Shown piece after piece: positions 6,437-16,200 of a DNA stretch of 16,354 nucleotides. Source of the stretch: DATLYF01 sp035575095 (GTDB taxonomy: Bacteria; Pseudomonadota; Gammaproteobacteria; Competibacterales; Competibacteraceae). The stretch spans positions 1-16,354 of the forward strand of contig DATLYF010000163.1 of assembly GCA_035575095.1 (NCBI GenBank). Reading direction: 5' to 3'. Below the pieces are notes generated by a model, which was not told the DNA's origin, made no database searches, and saw only the letters and a list, made by a program, of their open reading frames with translations. Position 1 is the stretch's first letter. Every line of letters begins with the position of its first letter. Position numbers and translations under genes: made by a program.

Positions 6437-8455
6437 TCATCTTACCAGGGCTGGCTGAACGCCGGCTGTACCGTCCGCCACGGCGACCTGCAGCGGCGGC
6501 GGCAGCGCTACGTGCAGGCCGGCGCAGATGGCGCGCAGCAGCTCGGCTTCGGCCAGCGTCACCCGGCCATCGTGCTCGACCGTGGCCACCATGGCCTCGA
6601 CCAGCCCTTGCTTGATCAGCACCGCCAGCCGGTCGAGCCGCGCCAACGCCCGGTCCAGGGCCGTCACCCAGTCGTCGGGCCAGCGCCAGGGCGGCCGCTC
6701 CAGCGGCAGCAGTCGCGCCAAACCGGCCTCATAGGCGCGCCGCGCCGCCGCCGCCTCATCGTGCCCGCAATGGGCCAGCACGGCGAACAGGTCGCGCAGC
6801 TCCGCCTGGCAGTCGATCAGCTTGAGGCGTCCGCCGGCACGGGCCTGGCGCGGTGTCAGCAGATCCGCCAGATGGGTGCGCAGCAGCCGCCCCAGGGCGT
6901 ATTCGAACACCGTCACCCGGCCGTCCATGTGGACCAGGGCCTCCACCTGTTCCAGCAGGCCGTGTAGGGCCTCGGGTGGACGCTGGCGCAGCGCCGGCAG
7001 GGCCAGTTCCAGCAGTGGCAGACGCTGGCCAGGATGCAGCCGGGCATCCGCTTCGGGCAGCAATGCCAGCAGCTGCGCCCATTGGGCGGGCGGCAATCGT
7101 TCCCGCAGCCAGTCGAGGCGCTGGCGGCGGTGGTCTGCCTCCGCCCCCAGCAGCATCAGCAGCACCAGCGGCACCGCCCCCTCTGCGTCGTGGGCGGCGG
7201 CGTACAGCGGCGCCGCAATGCCCTGGAGCAGGGCCGCGGCCTGCTCCAGGCGTTGCGTTGCGGGCTGCGCCAGGTCGGCGCGGGCAGCCGCGCTGAGCGC
7301 CGCGGCGGGGAGGAGGTCGGGCAGGCCGGGCAAGATGGGCAGCAGCGCGGGGCGGGCCGGCGCCTGCGGCGGGGTTTCCGGCTGCGGCCGGATTGCCAGT
7401 TGCGCGCGAATACGCTCCAGTTCCGCCGGGCGGAAGGCGGGATCGATGGCCTTGATGCGCGCCTCCAGCGGCGGATGGGTGGCGAACAGAGCGGCCAGCC
7501 CGCGCAGGCCGGAGGCGAACAGCATGTGGCTCACCTCCTCGGTCCGGGGCGAGCGCAGCGTGGAGCCGGCGGCCAGGGCGCCGATCTTCTTCAGCGCTCC
7601 GGCGATGCCCTGGGGCTGGCGGGTGAACTGCACCGCCGCGGCGTCGGCCAGGAACTCGCGCTGACGCGACACCGCCGCCTTGATCAGCCGGCCGGATAGC
7701 ACCCCGATCCAGCCCAGCAGCAGCAGCGCCAGGCCGAGCAGCGCCACCCCGCCCTGTTTGCCGTCGCGGCGACCAGAAACGCGGACATGGCGGCTGCCAT
7801 CGAGCAGCACGCGACCGAGCTGGCTCAGCACCAGCAGGCCGAACAGCACTCCCATGAGGCGGATATTGAGGCGCATGTCGCCGTTGAGGATATGGCTGAA
7901 CTCGTGGGCCACCACCCCTTGCAGTTCGTCGCGGTCGAGCAGCTCCAGGGCGCCGCGGGTGACGGCGATGGCGGCGTCGGCCGCTCCGTAGCCAGCGGCG
8001 AAGGCATTGATGCCGGCCTCCTGCTCCAGCACGTAGATCTGCGGCACGGGCAGGCCGCAGGCCAGGGCCACTTCCTCGACCACGTTGCGCAAGCGCCGGT
8101 ACAGCGGGTCCTGCACGTCCGGTGCCACCAGGGTACCGCCCAGGGCGCGGGCCACCGTGCCGCCGCCGGCGCCGAGGCTGGCGATGCGATACAGACTGGC
8201 CAGGACGATCAGCGCCACCGTGCCCAGCGATACCGCCGCCACCAGCCCGCGGTTCTGCTCGAGGATCGCAAGCGCCGAGGGGGTCTCCATGAGGTGGCCG
8301 TAGAGGCCGTCGGCGGCATACTCGGTGGTGATGCCGAACAGGGCCAGCACTGCTGCGTCGACCGCCGCGACGATGGCCAGCACCGCCAGCACGAACAGGA
8401 CGACCAGGCGGCGGCTGTTGCGCCGCGCTCGGTCCTGATGCTCGAAGAAGTTCAT
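6437..8455 (-). CDS. Membrane-bound M48 family metallopeptidase with large C-terminal TerB-like region
   Basis: A 672-residue inner-membrane zinc protease, more than twice the length of HtpX (about 290). Predicted membrane segments are at about residues 17-40, 71-91, 198-218 and 236-257. The zinc motif is HEFSH at 184-188, with the third ligand Glu267 in REFLADAAAV. The peptidase domain ends near 340 (THPPLEARIKAIDP). A proline/alanine-rich linker and about 300 helical residues follow. In these, two segments resemble each other and TerB-type acidic motifs: EALVHMDGRVTVFEYALGRL (about 504-523) and ATVEHDGRVTLAEAELLRA (about 624-642). The family degrades misfolded or specific membrane proteins; this substrate is unknown. 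It lies 17 bp downstream of lemA, a pairing common for M48 proteases. No clear Shine-Dalgarno is seen, so translation may be coupled. Confidence 0.92.
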   Translation of the reverse strand: MNFFEHQDRARRNSRRLVVLFVLAVLAIVAAVDAAVLALFGITTEYAADGLYGHLMETPSALAILEQNRGLVAAVSLGTVALIVLASLYRIASLGAGGGTVARALGGTLVAPDVQDPLYRRLRNVVEEVALACGLPVPQIYVLEQEAGINAFAAGYGAADAAIAVTRGALELLDRDELQGVVAHEFSHILNGDMRLNIRLMGVLFGLLVLSQLGRVLLDGSRHVRVSGRRDGKQGGVALLGLALLLLGWIGVLSGRLIKAAVSRQREFLADAAAVQFTRQPQGIAGALKKIGALAAGSTLRSPRTEEVSHMLFASGLRGLAALFATHPPLEARIKAIDPAFRPAELERIRAQLAIRPQPETPPQAPARPALLPILPGLPDLLPAAALSAAARADLAQPATQRLEQAAALLQGIAAPLYAAAHDAEGAVPLVLLMLLGAEADHRRQRLDWLRERLPPAQWAQLLALLPEADARLHPGQRLPLLELALPALRQRPPEALHGLLEQVEALVHMDGRVTVFEYALGRLLRTHLADLLTPRQARAGGRLKLIDCQAELRDLFAVLAHCGHDEAAAARRAYEAGLARLLPLERPPWRWPDDWVTALDRALARLDRLAVLIKQGLVEAMVATVEHDGRVTLAEAELLRAICAGLHVALPPPLQVAVADGTAGVQPALVR

Positions 8456-8472
8456 GGCCGCCGGCCGGATGC

Positions 8473-9057
8473 TCAGGAGAAGCTGACCCTGGGCACCGCG
8501 CGCTTGGCGCGATCCTCGATCTCCAGCAGCACCGCCGGCTGGAAGCCGAACCAGCCGGCGATGAGGTTGTTGGGGAAGACCTCGCGCGCGGTGTTATAGC
8601 CCATGACCGCGTCGTTGTAGCCCTGGCGGGCGAAGGCTACGCGGTTCTCGGTGCTGGTCAACTCCTCGCAGAGCTGCATCATGTTCTGATTGGCCTTGAG
8701 ATCGGGATAGGCCTCGGTGAGGGCGAACAGCCGGCCCAGCGCCCCGCTCAGACCCTGCTCGGCCTCGGCCAGGCGGTGCATGGCCTCGGCGTCGGTAGGA
8801 TTCCTGGCCGCCGCCTGCAACCCGGTGACGGCGGCGTTGCGGGCGCGGATCACCGCCTCCAGGGTCTCGCGCTCGTGCTCGAGATAACCCTTGGCGGTCT
8901 CCACCAGGTTGGGGATGAGGTCGTGGCGGCGGGTGAGCTGCACATCGATCTGGGCGAAGGCGTTCTGGTAGCGGTTGCGCAGCGTCACCAACCGGTTGTA
9001 GACGGCGATGCCGCCGAGCACGACGAGCACCACGACGGCAAGCAGTATCCATTCCAT
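8473..9057 (-). CDS. lemA: LemA family protein
   Basis: A 194-residue membrane-anchored protein of the LemA family. Residues about 1-20 (MEWILLAVVVLVVLGGIAVY) form a single N-terminal membrane helix. The rest is the conserved helical domain with NRYQNAFAQIDVQLTRRHDLIPNLVETAKGY, a central AYPDLKANQNMMQLCEELTSTENRVAFARQGYNDAVMGYN and the end FPNNLIAGWFGFQPA. Function is not known in detail; the family is often encoded with M48 or TPM-domain proteins and is linked to envelope proteostasis. ATG 9057 was chosen over the frame's earlier ATG at 9096 because the membrane helix starts there and AGAGG lies seven bases upstream. It is the first gene of the lemA-M48-lipoprotein group, with a promoter-like sequence upstream at 9093-9122. 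Confidence 0.93.
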   Translation of the reverse strand: MEWILLAVVVLVVLGGIAVYNRLVTLRNRYQNAFAQIDVQLTRRHDLIPNLVETAKGYLEHERETLEAVIRARNAAVTGLQAAARNPTDAEAMHRLAEAEQGLSGALGRLFALTEAYPDLKANQNMMQLCEELTSTENRVAFARQGYNDAVMGYNTAREVFPNNLIAGWFGFQPAVLLEIEDRAKRAVPRVSFS

Positions 9058-9092
9058 GGGTCGGCCTCTGGGTTGGGATGGGGAGCGCCTTA

Positions 9093-9122
9093 ACATTAGG
9101 CGAGGGGCGTGGTACCGGACAA
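9093..9122 (-). promoter_or_regulatory. Putative sigma-70 promoter of the lemA operon
   Basis: On the minus strand TTGTCC (9117-9122) and TAATGT (9093-9098) are separated by 18 bp. This is a fair match to -35/-10 consensus, about 36 bp before the lemA start. The rest of the 121-bp gap to the metH stop shows no other clear feature. Confidence 0.4.
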
Positions 9123-9178
9123 CCCTCGCTATCGCCCGACCCCTGCTCTGTGTGTAGCCGGATTACCGTGCCTTGCGC

Positions 9179-11874
<2,696 letters not shown>

Positions 11875-11878
<4 letters not shown>

Positions 11879-12888
11879 GCCGGGACCTCCTCGGGCAGCC
11901 GGCGCGGCGCCAGATCAGCGACGGCCTCGCCGATGGCGCGGATGTGGGCCGGGGTGGTGCCGCAGCAACCGCCGACCAGATTGAGGAAGCCGCTTGCGGC
12001 GAACTCGCGCAGGGTCGCGGCCATCTGCTCCGGGGTTTCGTCGTACTGGCCGAAGGCGTTGGGCAGCCCGGCATTGGGGTGCGCCGAAACATAGGTCTCG
12101 GCGATGTCTGCCAGCTCCTCCACGTAGGGGCGCAATTGCTGCGCCCCCAGCGCGCAGTTGAGGCCGATGCTGAGCGGCTCGGCATGGCGCAGCGAATACC
12201 AGAAAGCGGCAGTGGTCTGGCCGGACAGAGTGCGGCCGGAGGCGTCGGTGATAGTGCCGGAGATCATGATCGGCAGCTCCACGCCGTGTCGCTCCTGGTA
12301 GTCGAGGATGGCGAACAGGGCGGCCTTGGCGTTGAGGGTATCGAAGACGGTCTCCACCAGGATCAGGTCGGCGCCGCCGCGCAGCAGCCCGTCCAGGGCG
12401 ACACCGTAAACCTGCACCAGCTCGGCGAAGGTGATGTTGCGCGCGCCGGGGTCGTTGACGTCCGGCGACAGCGAGGCGGTGCGATTGGTGGGACCGAGCA
12501 CGCCGGCAACAAAGCGCGGCTTTTCCGGGGTAGCGAAGCCGTCGGCCACTTCGCGAGCCAGGCGCGCCGCGGCCTCGTTCAACTCCACCACCAGCCCCTC
12601 CATGCCGTAGTCGGCCATGGACACGGCGTTGGCATTAAAGGTGTTGGTCTCGATGATATCAGCGCCGGCTTCCAGATAGGCGGCATGGATCTCGCGGATG
12701 ACCTCGGGCCGGGTCAACACCAGCAGGTCATTGTTGCCCTTGAGCGGGCGCGGCCAGTCGGCGAAACGGCTGCCGCGGTAGTCGGTCTCTCCCAGGCCAT
12801 AACTCTGGATCATGGTGCCCATGGCCCCGTCCAGCAGCAGGATGCGACTGTCCAGCAGGCGCTTGAGCAAAGCAACGGAGGCAGGCAT
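11875..12888 (-). CDS. metH: Homocysteine S-methyltransferase module of cobalamin-dependent methionine synthase (split MetH, part 1)
   Basis: A 337-residue protein matching the N-terminal homocysteine-binding barrel of MetH. It starts LLLDGAMGTMIQSY (17-30) and carries the three zinc-binding cysteines expected for thiol activation: Cys245 in GLNCALG and Cys308-Cys309 in VGGCCGTTP. It ends PRRLPEEVPA, the linker that in E. coli MetH continues directly into the folate module, which here begins in the next gene after a 4-bp overlap. The two products must associate, or share the methylcobalamin domain in trans, for methionine synthesis. It could alternatively act with another methyl donor, but the adjacency argues against that. 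The start at 12888 has GGGAGAG upstream. A perfect MetR operator lies about 82 bp upstream in the divergent intergenic region. Confidence 0.95.
11886..11891 (-). promoter_or_regulatory. Shine-Dalgarno for the second metH cistron, inside the end of the first
   Basis: AGGAGG on the minus strand, seven bases before ATG 11878, lies within the last codons of the homocysteine-module gene. Together with the ATGA overlap it marks translational coupling, not a sequencing frameshift. Confidence 0.8.
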
Positions 12889-12969
12889 GGCAGCATCTCT
12901 CCCAGTTTATCCATTCATTCATGACGGCTGGCGCATCCTGAGACAAGCTCATTCTCTTCACTGGTATCA

Positions 12970-12982
12970 TGAATATGATTCA
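12970..12982. promoter_or_regulatory. MetR operator (perfect TGAA-N5-TTCA)
   Basis: TGAATATGATTCA matches the established MetR consensus TGAANNT/ANNTTCA at every fixed position. It extends to six-base arms (ATGAAT, ATTCAT) at 12969-12983. It lies in an A+T-rich 129-bp intergenic region between divergent metH and the zinc-ribbon/metR pair, 82 bp from metH and 36 bp from the other start. Only one perfect copy is present. In enterobacteria MetR with homocysteine activates metE/metH; the position here fits control of metH and autoregulation. Confidence 0.85.
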
Positions 12983-13017
12983 TAATTAAATATTCGTTTT
13001 GCGCGCTCCGACTCACC

Positions 13018-13197
13018 ATGGCCGACATCATCCCCTTCAAACGCCGCCCCAAGCCCGCTCCCAACAAGCGCATCCTGTGCCAGAGCGGCTTCCACAAGTG
13101 GGAGGTGGTGGGCACGCCCTTCGACGTCAAGCTGGGCAAGCTGGTGACCCGCTACCGCTGTAGCCGTTGCGGGGCGGTGAAGACGCAGGCGCGGTGA
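13018..13197 (+). CDS. Small putative zinc-ribbon protein coupled to metR
   Basis: A 59-residue basic protein, MADIIPFKRRPKPAPNKRIL then CQSGFHKWEV (Cys21, His26) and a C-terminal knuckle YRCSRCGAVKTQAR (Cys48, Cys51). The Cys/His spacing suggests one zinc ribbon formed by Cys21 and/or His26 with the CxxC pair; nucleic-acid or protein binding is possible, but function is unknown. The codon use and composition match real genes here, and the stop lies one base before the metR ATG, so it is the first gene of a two-gene unit. No good Shine-Dalgarno precedes the ATG, so it may be weakly or leaderlessly translated. I do not assign it to a named family with certainty. Its place between metH and metR suggests a role linked to methionine control, but that is inference. 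Confidence 0.75.
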   Translation: MADIIPFKRRPKPAPNKRILCQSGFHKWEVVGTPFDVKLGKLVTRYRCSRCGAVKTQAR

Positions 13198-13198
13198 G

Positions 13199-14143
13199 AT
13201 GTTCCTGGAACTCCGCCACTTGCGCACCCTGGCCATGCTGCGCGACACCGGCTCCATCGCCGCCGCCGCCGAGCGGCTGCACCTCACCCAGTCGGCGCTC
13301 TCCCACCAGACCAAGGCGTTGGAGGACTACTACGGCCTGCCGCTGTTCATCCGCAAGAGCCGGCCGATCCGCTTCACTCCGGCCGGCCAGCGCCTGCTGG
13401 CCCTGGCCGACCAGGTGCTGCCGGCGCTGGCCGCCACCGAGCGCGACCTGGGCCGGCTGGCCGGCGGGCGCGCCGGGCGGCTGCACATCGCCATGGAATG
13501 CCATAGCTGCTTCGACTGGCTGATGCCGACCCTGGATACCTTCCGCGAGCACTGGCCGGAGGTGGAGCTGGACATCCTCATGGGCTACAGCTTCGCCGGG
13601 CTACAGACCCTGACCCGCGGCGAGGCCGATCTGATGGTGACCTCCGATCCGGTGGACGACCCAGCCATCCACTACGAGCCGCTGTTCCGCTACCAGGGCA
13701 TGCTGGCCCTGGCCAAGCATCACCCGCTCACCGCCCGGGACTGGATCGAGCCCGAGGACCTGCGCGACCAGACCCTGATCGTCTACCCAGTGGGCCGGGA
13801 GAAGCTGGACGTGTTCAAGTACTTCCTCGATCCGGCCGGGGTGGAGCCGGCGCGGCTGCGCCCCACCGAGCTCACAGTGATGATCATGCAGCTGGTGGCC
13901 AGCGGCCGCGGCGTGGCCGCCCTGCCCAACTGGGTGCTGGGCGAGTACCTGGCGCGCGACTACGTCGCGGCGCGACCGCTGGGGCAGGAATCGTTCTGGT
14001 GCACGCTGTACGCCGCCATCCGCGCCGAAGACGCGACCCTGCCGTTCATGCAGGACTTCATGGTCACTGCCCGCGAGACTGCCTTCCGGGTGCTGAACGG
14101 CATCCGTCCGGCGGTCTCGGAACCCGAGCGCATGAAAGTATGA
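13199..14143 (+). CDS. metR: LysR-type transcriptional regulator MetR
   Basis: A 314-residue LysR-family activator of methionine genes. The helix-turn-helix is at about residues 18-40 (GSIAAAAERLHLTQSALSHQTKAL), followed by LFIRKSRPIRFTPAGQ. The effector domain has the MetR-typical start LHIAMECHSCFDWLMPTLDTFREHWPEVELD and later LIVYPVGREKLDVFKYFLDPAG and VASGRGVAALPNWV, each close to E. coli MetR. The known coactivator is homocysteine. It lies one base after the zinc-ribbon gene and divergent from metH, with a perfect MetR box between them. This is the classic divergent arrangement of a LysR regulator with its target, which suggests autoregulation. It converges on the sugar dehydrogenase gene (23 bp between stops). 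Confidence 0.95.
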   Translation: MFLELRHLRTLAMLRDTGSIAAAAERLHLTQSALSHQTKALEDYYGLPLFIRKSRPIRFTPAGQRLLALADQVLPALAATERDLGRLAGGRAGRLHIAMECHSCFDWLMPTLDTFREHWPEVELDILMGYSFAGLQTLTRGEADLMVTSDPVDDPAIHYEPLFRYQGMLALAKHHPLTARDWIEPEDLRDQTLIVYPVGREKLDVFKYFLDPAGVEPARLRPTELTVMIMQLVASGRGVAALPNWVLGEYLARDYVAARPLGQESFWCTLYAAIRAEDATLPFMQDFMVTARETAFRVLNGIRPAVSEPERMKV

Positions 14144-14166
14144 ATTTCCATGCGCCTCGCGCTCTT

Positions 14167-15315
14167 TCAGCGTGCTGCCGCCGGCAGCAGCCGCAGGATG
14201 CGCCCGTCGCGGCTGTCGGTGAGCAGGTAGAGCCGTCCATCGGGGCCTTGCCGCACGTCGCGGATGCGCTCGCCGAGTTCTGCGAGGTAGCGCTCCTCGT
14301 GCGCGACCCGATCGCCCGCGAAGGTAAGTCGTACCAGCAGCCCCGGGCGCAACGAGCCGATGAGGAGGCTGCCTTGCCACTGCGGGAACGCCGCGCCGGT
14401 GTAGAAGGTCGCCCCGGAGGGGGCGATCACCGGATCCCAGTAATAGACCGGCTGCTCCATGCCGGGCTTGGCCGTGCCTTCGCCGATCCTCAGCCCCGAG
14501 TAGTCGACGCCATAGGTGATGACGGGCCAGCCGTAGTTCTTGCCGGCCTCGGGGTGGTTGAGCTCATCGCCGCCGCGCGCCCCGTGCTCCACGGTCCAGA
14601 GCGCTGCGGTCTCGGGATGGAGGGCGGCGGCCTGGATGTTGCGATGCCCATACGACCAGATCTCGGGCCGGGCCCCGGCGCGGCCGACGAAGGGATTGTC
14701 GGGCGGCACCGAGCCGTCCGGGTTGATCCGCACGATCTTGCCCAGCGTCACTGCGAGGTCCTGGGCGCGCTCGCGGTAGGCGTAGCGATCCCCGAGCGTC
14801 ACGAACAGCGTGCCGTCGGGGCGGAACAGGAGCCGCGAGCCAAAGTGATTGGCGCCGCCGACCTTGGGCTGCTGGCGCCAGATGACCTGCGTGCCCTCGA
14901 GCCCGCCGCTGCCGAGGCGTCCTCGGGCCACCGCGGTGCCGGCACCGCCCTCGCCGGGCTCGGCGAAGGAAAGGTACACCAGCCGATCCTCAGCAAAGTG
15001 AGGGCTGAGGGCCACATCCAGCAGCCCCCCCTGACCCTGGGCGAAAACCGGCGGCAGGCCGGCGAGCGGTTCGGAGAGGCGACCGTCCGGCTCGACCCGC
15101 CGCAGCCGCCCGGGGCGTTCGGTGACGAGCATCCCGCCGTCGGGGAGGAAGGCCAACCCCCACGGATGCTCGAGCCCGCGGGCGAGGGTCTCGACGCGCA
15201 CCGCCCCGTCTATCGGGGCCGGCGTCGGCGAGCGCGGCGCCTGGGCCAGTGCCAGCAGCGGAGCGCCCAACGTGAGACACCCAACGATCACGGTCTTCAA
15301 GATCTTGCACAGCAT
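14167..15315 (-). CDS. PQQ-dependent aldose sugar dehydrogenase, YliI/Asd-like
   Basis: A 382-residue secreted six-bladed beta-propeller of the soluble PQQ glucose dehydrogenase/sorbosone dehydrogenase family. An N-terminal signal peptide (ILKTVIVGCLTLGAPLLALA, cleavage near ALA-QA at about 24-25) sends it to the periplasm. Family motifs are LEHPWGLAFLPDG (48-60), VTERPGRL (64-71), GQGGLLDVALSPHF (94-107), SYGHRNIQ (221-228), EHGARGGDELN (243-253) and KNYGWP (259-264). The size fits E. coli YliI (371). It would oxidise aldose sugars and pass electrons to the respiratory chain; PQQ synthesis is not encoded in the window, so the enzyme may need external PQQ. The start at 15315 has GGAGGAG six bases upstream. 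It is divergent from the peroxiredoxin gene. Confidence 0.9.
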   Translation of the reverse strand: MLCKILKTVIVGCLTLGAPLLALAQAPRSPTPAPIDGAVRVETLARGLEHPWGLAFLPDGGMLVTERPGRLRRVEPDGRLSEPLAGLPPVFAQGQGGLLDVALSPHFAEDRLVYLSFAEPGEGGAGTAVARGRLGSGGLEGTQVIWRQQPKVGGANHFGSRLLFRPDGTLFVTLGDRYAYRERAQDLAVTLGKIVRINPDGSVPPDNPFVGRAGARPEIWSYGHRNIQAAALHPETAALWTVEHGARGGDELNHPEAGKNYGWPVITYGVDYSGLRIGEGTAKPGMEQPVYYWDPVIAPSGATFYTGAAFPQWQGSLLIGSLRPGLLVRLTFAGDRVAHEERYLAELGERIRDVRQGPDGRLYLLTDSRDGRILRLLPAAAR

Positions 15316-15354
15316 CTGCGGCTCCTCCGAGATTCGTCTCGCGCAGCGGACAGC

Positions 15355-15382
15355 ATATTAGCCGTTGAATACGAGTCGCGAA
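15355..15382 (-). promoter_or_regulatory. Weak sigma-70-like promoter of the sugar dehydrogenase gene
   Basis: On the minus strand TAATAT (15355-15360) is a good -10 hexamer. TTCGCG 16 bp upstream is only a poor -35. It is correctly placed about 40 bp before the start codon. Confidence 0.3.
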
Positions 15383-15452
15383 TGGCGGCTTCCGCTGCAG
15401 TGAACGGCGCCATCTTGGTCGACAGACTCTAGGCTTGCGCCTGTGCCGATGC

Positions 15453-15471
15453 TAGATTCAGTCTGAATCTA
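15453..15471. promoter_or_regulatory. Perfect 19-bp palindrome upstream of the peroxiredoxin gene
   Basis: TAGATTCAG-T-CTGAATCTA, nine-base perfect arms around a single T, ends 26 bp before the peroxiredoxin ATG and 13 bp before its AGGAGG. Its length and symmetry are those of a dimeric repressor or activator site. The TAGATT half could double as a -10 box. It does not fit the OxyR spacing (ATAG-N7-CTAT repeats), and no regulator can be named from the sequence. Confidence 0.5.
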
Positions 15472-15497
15472 CCAACCGCTAAGCAGGAGGCTCCACC

Positions 15498-16136
15498 ATG
15501 TCACTGCGTCTGGGCGATACCGCGCCGGATTTCACTGTCGAGACCACCGAGGGTCCGATCAGCTTCCACCAGTGGATCGGCAACAGCTGGGCCGTGCTGT
15601 TCTCCCATCCCAAGGATTTTACCCCGGTATGCACCACCGAGCTGGGCGAGGTGGCACGACTGAAGCCGGAATTCGAAAAGCGTAACGTCAAGGTCATAGG
15701 CCTCAGCGTCGATCCGCTGGAGGATCACAAGCGCTGGGCCGGCGATATCGCCGAGACCCAGGGCCATGCTCTCAATTTCCCGCTGATCGCTGACCCAAAC
15801 CGGGTGGTTTCCACCCTCTACGACATGATCCACCCCAATGCCGACGATACCTTCACCGTGCGCTCGGTGTTCATCATCGACCCCAACAAGAAGGTGCGGC
15901 TGATCATCACCTACCCGGCCAGCACCGGCCGCAACTTCAAGGAGATCCTGCGGGTCATCGACTCGCTGCAGCTCACCGACAACTACAAGGTGGCCACACC
16001 GGTGAACTGGCAGGACGGCGACGACGTGATCATCGTCCCGGCGCTGTCCGACGAAGAGGCGAAAAGCCGCTTCCCGCAGGGCTGGAAGACCCTCAAGCCC
16101 TACCTGCGCGTCACCCCGCAGCCGAACAAGCATTGA
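15498..16136 (+). CDS. 1-Cys peroxiredoxin (Prx6/AhpC-TSA family)
   Basis: A 212-residue thiol peroxidase that reduces hydrogen peroxide and organic peroxides in the cytosol. The peroxidatic cysteine is Cys45 in the motif HPKDFTPVCTTELG, with Thr42 and the conserved Arg122 (TFTVRSVFIID) completing the active site. PVCTTE and the long C-terminal domain (VATPVNWQDGDDVIIVPALSDEEAKSRFPQGW) are those of the Prx6 class. Cys45 is the only cysteine in the protein, so it is a true 1-Cys enzyme that needs an external thiol reductant. Start ATG 15498 has AGGAGG seven bases upstream (15485-15490). A perfect palindrome lies in the promoter region and a strong terminator follows, so it is probably monocistronic and regulated. 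Confidence 0.95.
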   Translation: MSLRLGDTAPDFTVETTEGPISFHQWIGNSWAVLFSHPKDFTPVCTTELGEVARLKPEFEKRNVKVIGLSVDPLEDHKRWAGDIAETQGHALNFPLIADPNRVVSTLYDMIHPNADDTFTVRSVFIIDPNKKVRLIITYPASTGRNFKEILRVIDSLQLTDNYKVATPVNWQDGDDVIIVPALSDEEAKSRFPQGWKTLKPYLRVTPQPNKH

Positions 16137-16144
16137 GCTGCCGG

Positions 16145-16180
16145 CGCACTGCCCCGCCTTCGCGGCGGGGCAGTGCGTTT
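16145..16180 (+). terminator. Rho-independent terminator after the peroxiredoxin gene
   Basis: A perfect 14-bp stem (16145-16158 with 16164-16177, CGCACTGCCCCGCC and its complement) and a TTCGC loop, followed by a short T-run (TTT). It starts 9 bp after the stop codon. On the minus strand it lies beyond the stop of the convergent BKACE fragment and could slow that transcript too, though no T-run follows on that side. Confidence 0.85.
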
Positions 16181-16200
16181 CGAGGCGCGCCGGGCGCTCC

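Noticed and set aside
12728..12970. A leader peptide upstream of metH, starting at the minus-strand ATG at 12970
   Set aside because: The frame does not end before metH but runs far into it out of frame, lacks a good ribosome-binding site, and has no run of methionine codons.
12889..13017. A cobalamin or SAM riboswitch before metH
   Set aside because: The interval is only 129 bp and is shared with a divergent gene. I see no B12-box-like sequence or long set of paired stems; the MetR box explains control.
14134..14169. TGAAAG...CTTTCA pairing between the convergent metR and sugar dehydrogenase stops as a terminator
   Set aside because: The stem is only six mostly A/T pairs around a loop of over 20 bases, too weak to support a terminator call.
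13999..15432. A 477-codon plus-strand open frame opposite the sugar dehydrogenase
   Set aside because: It is antisense to a gene with full family motifs and a strong Shine-Dalgarno. The frame is open only because of codon bias.
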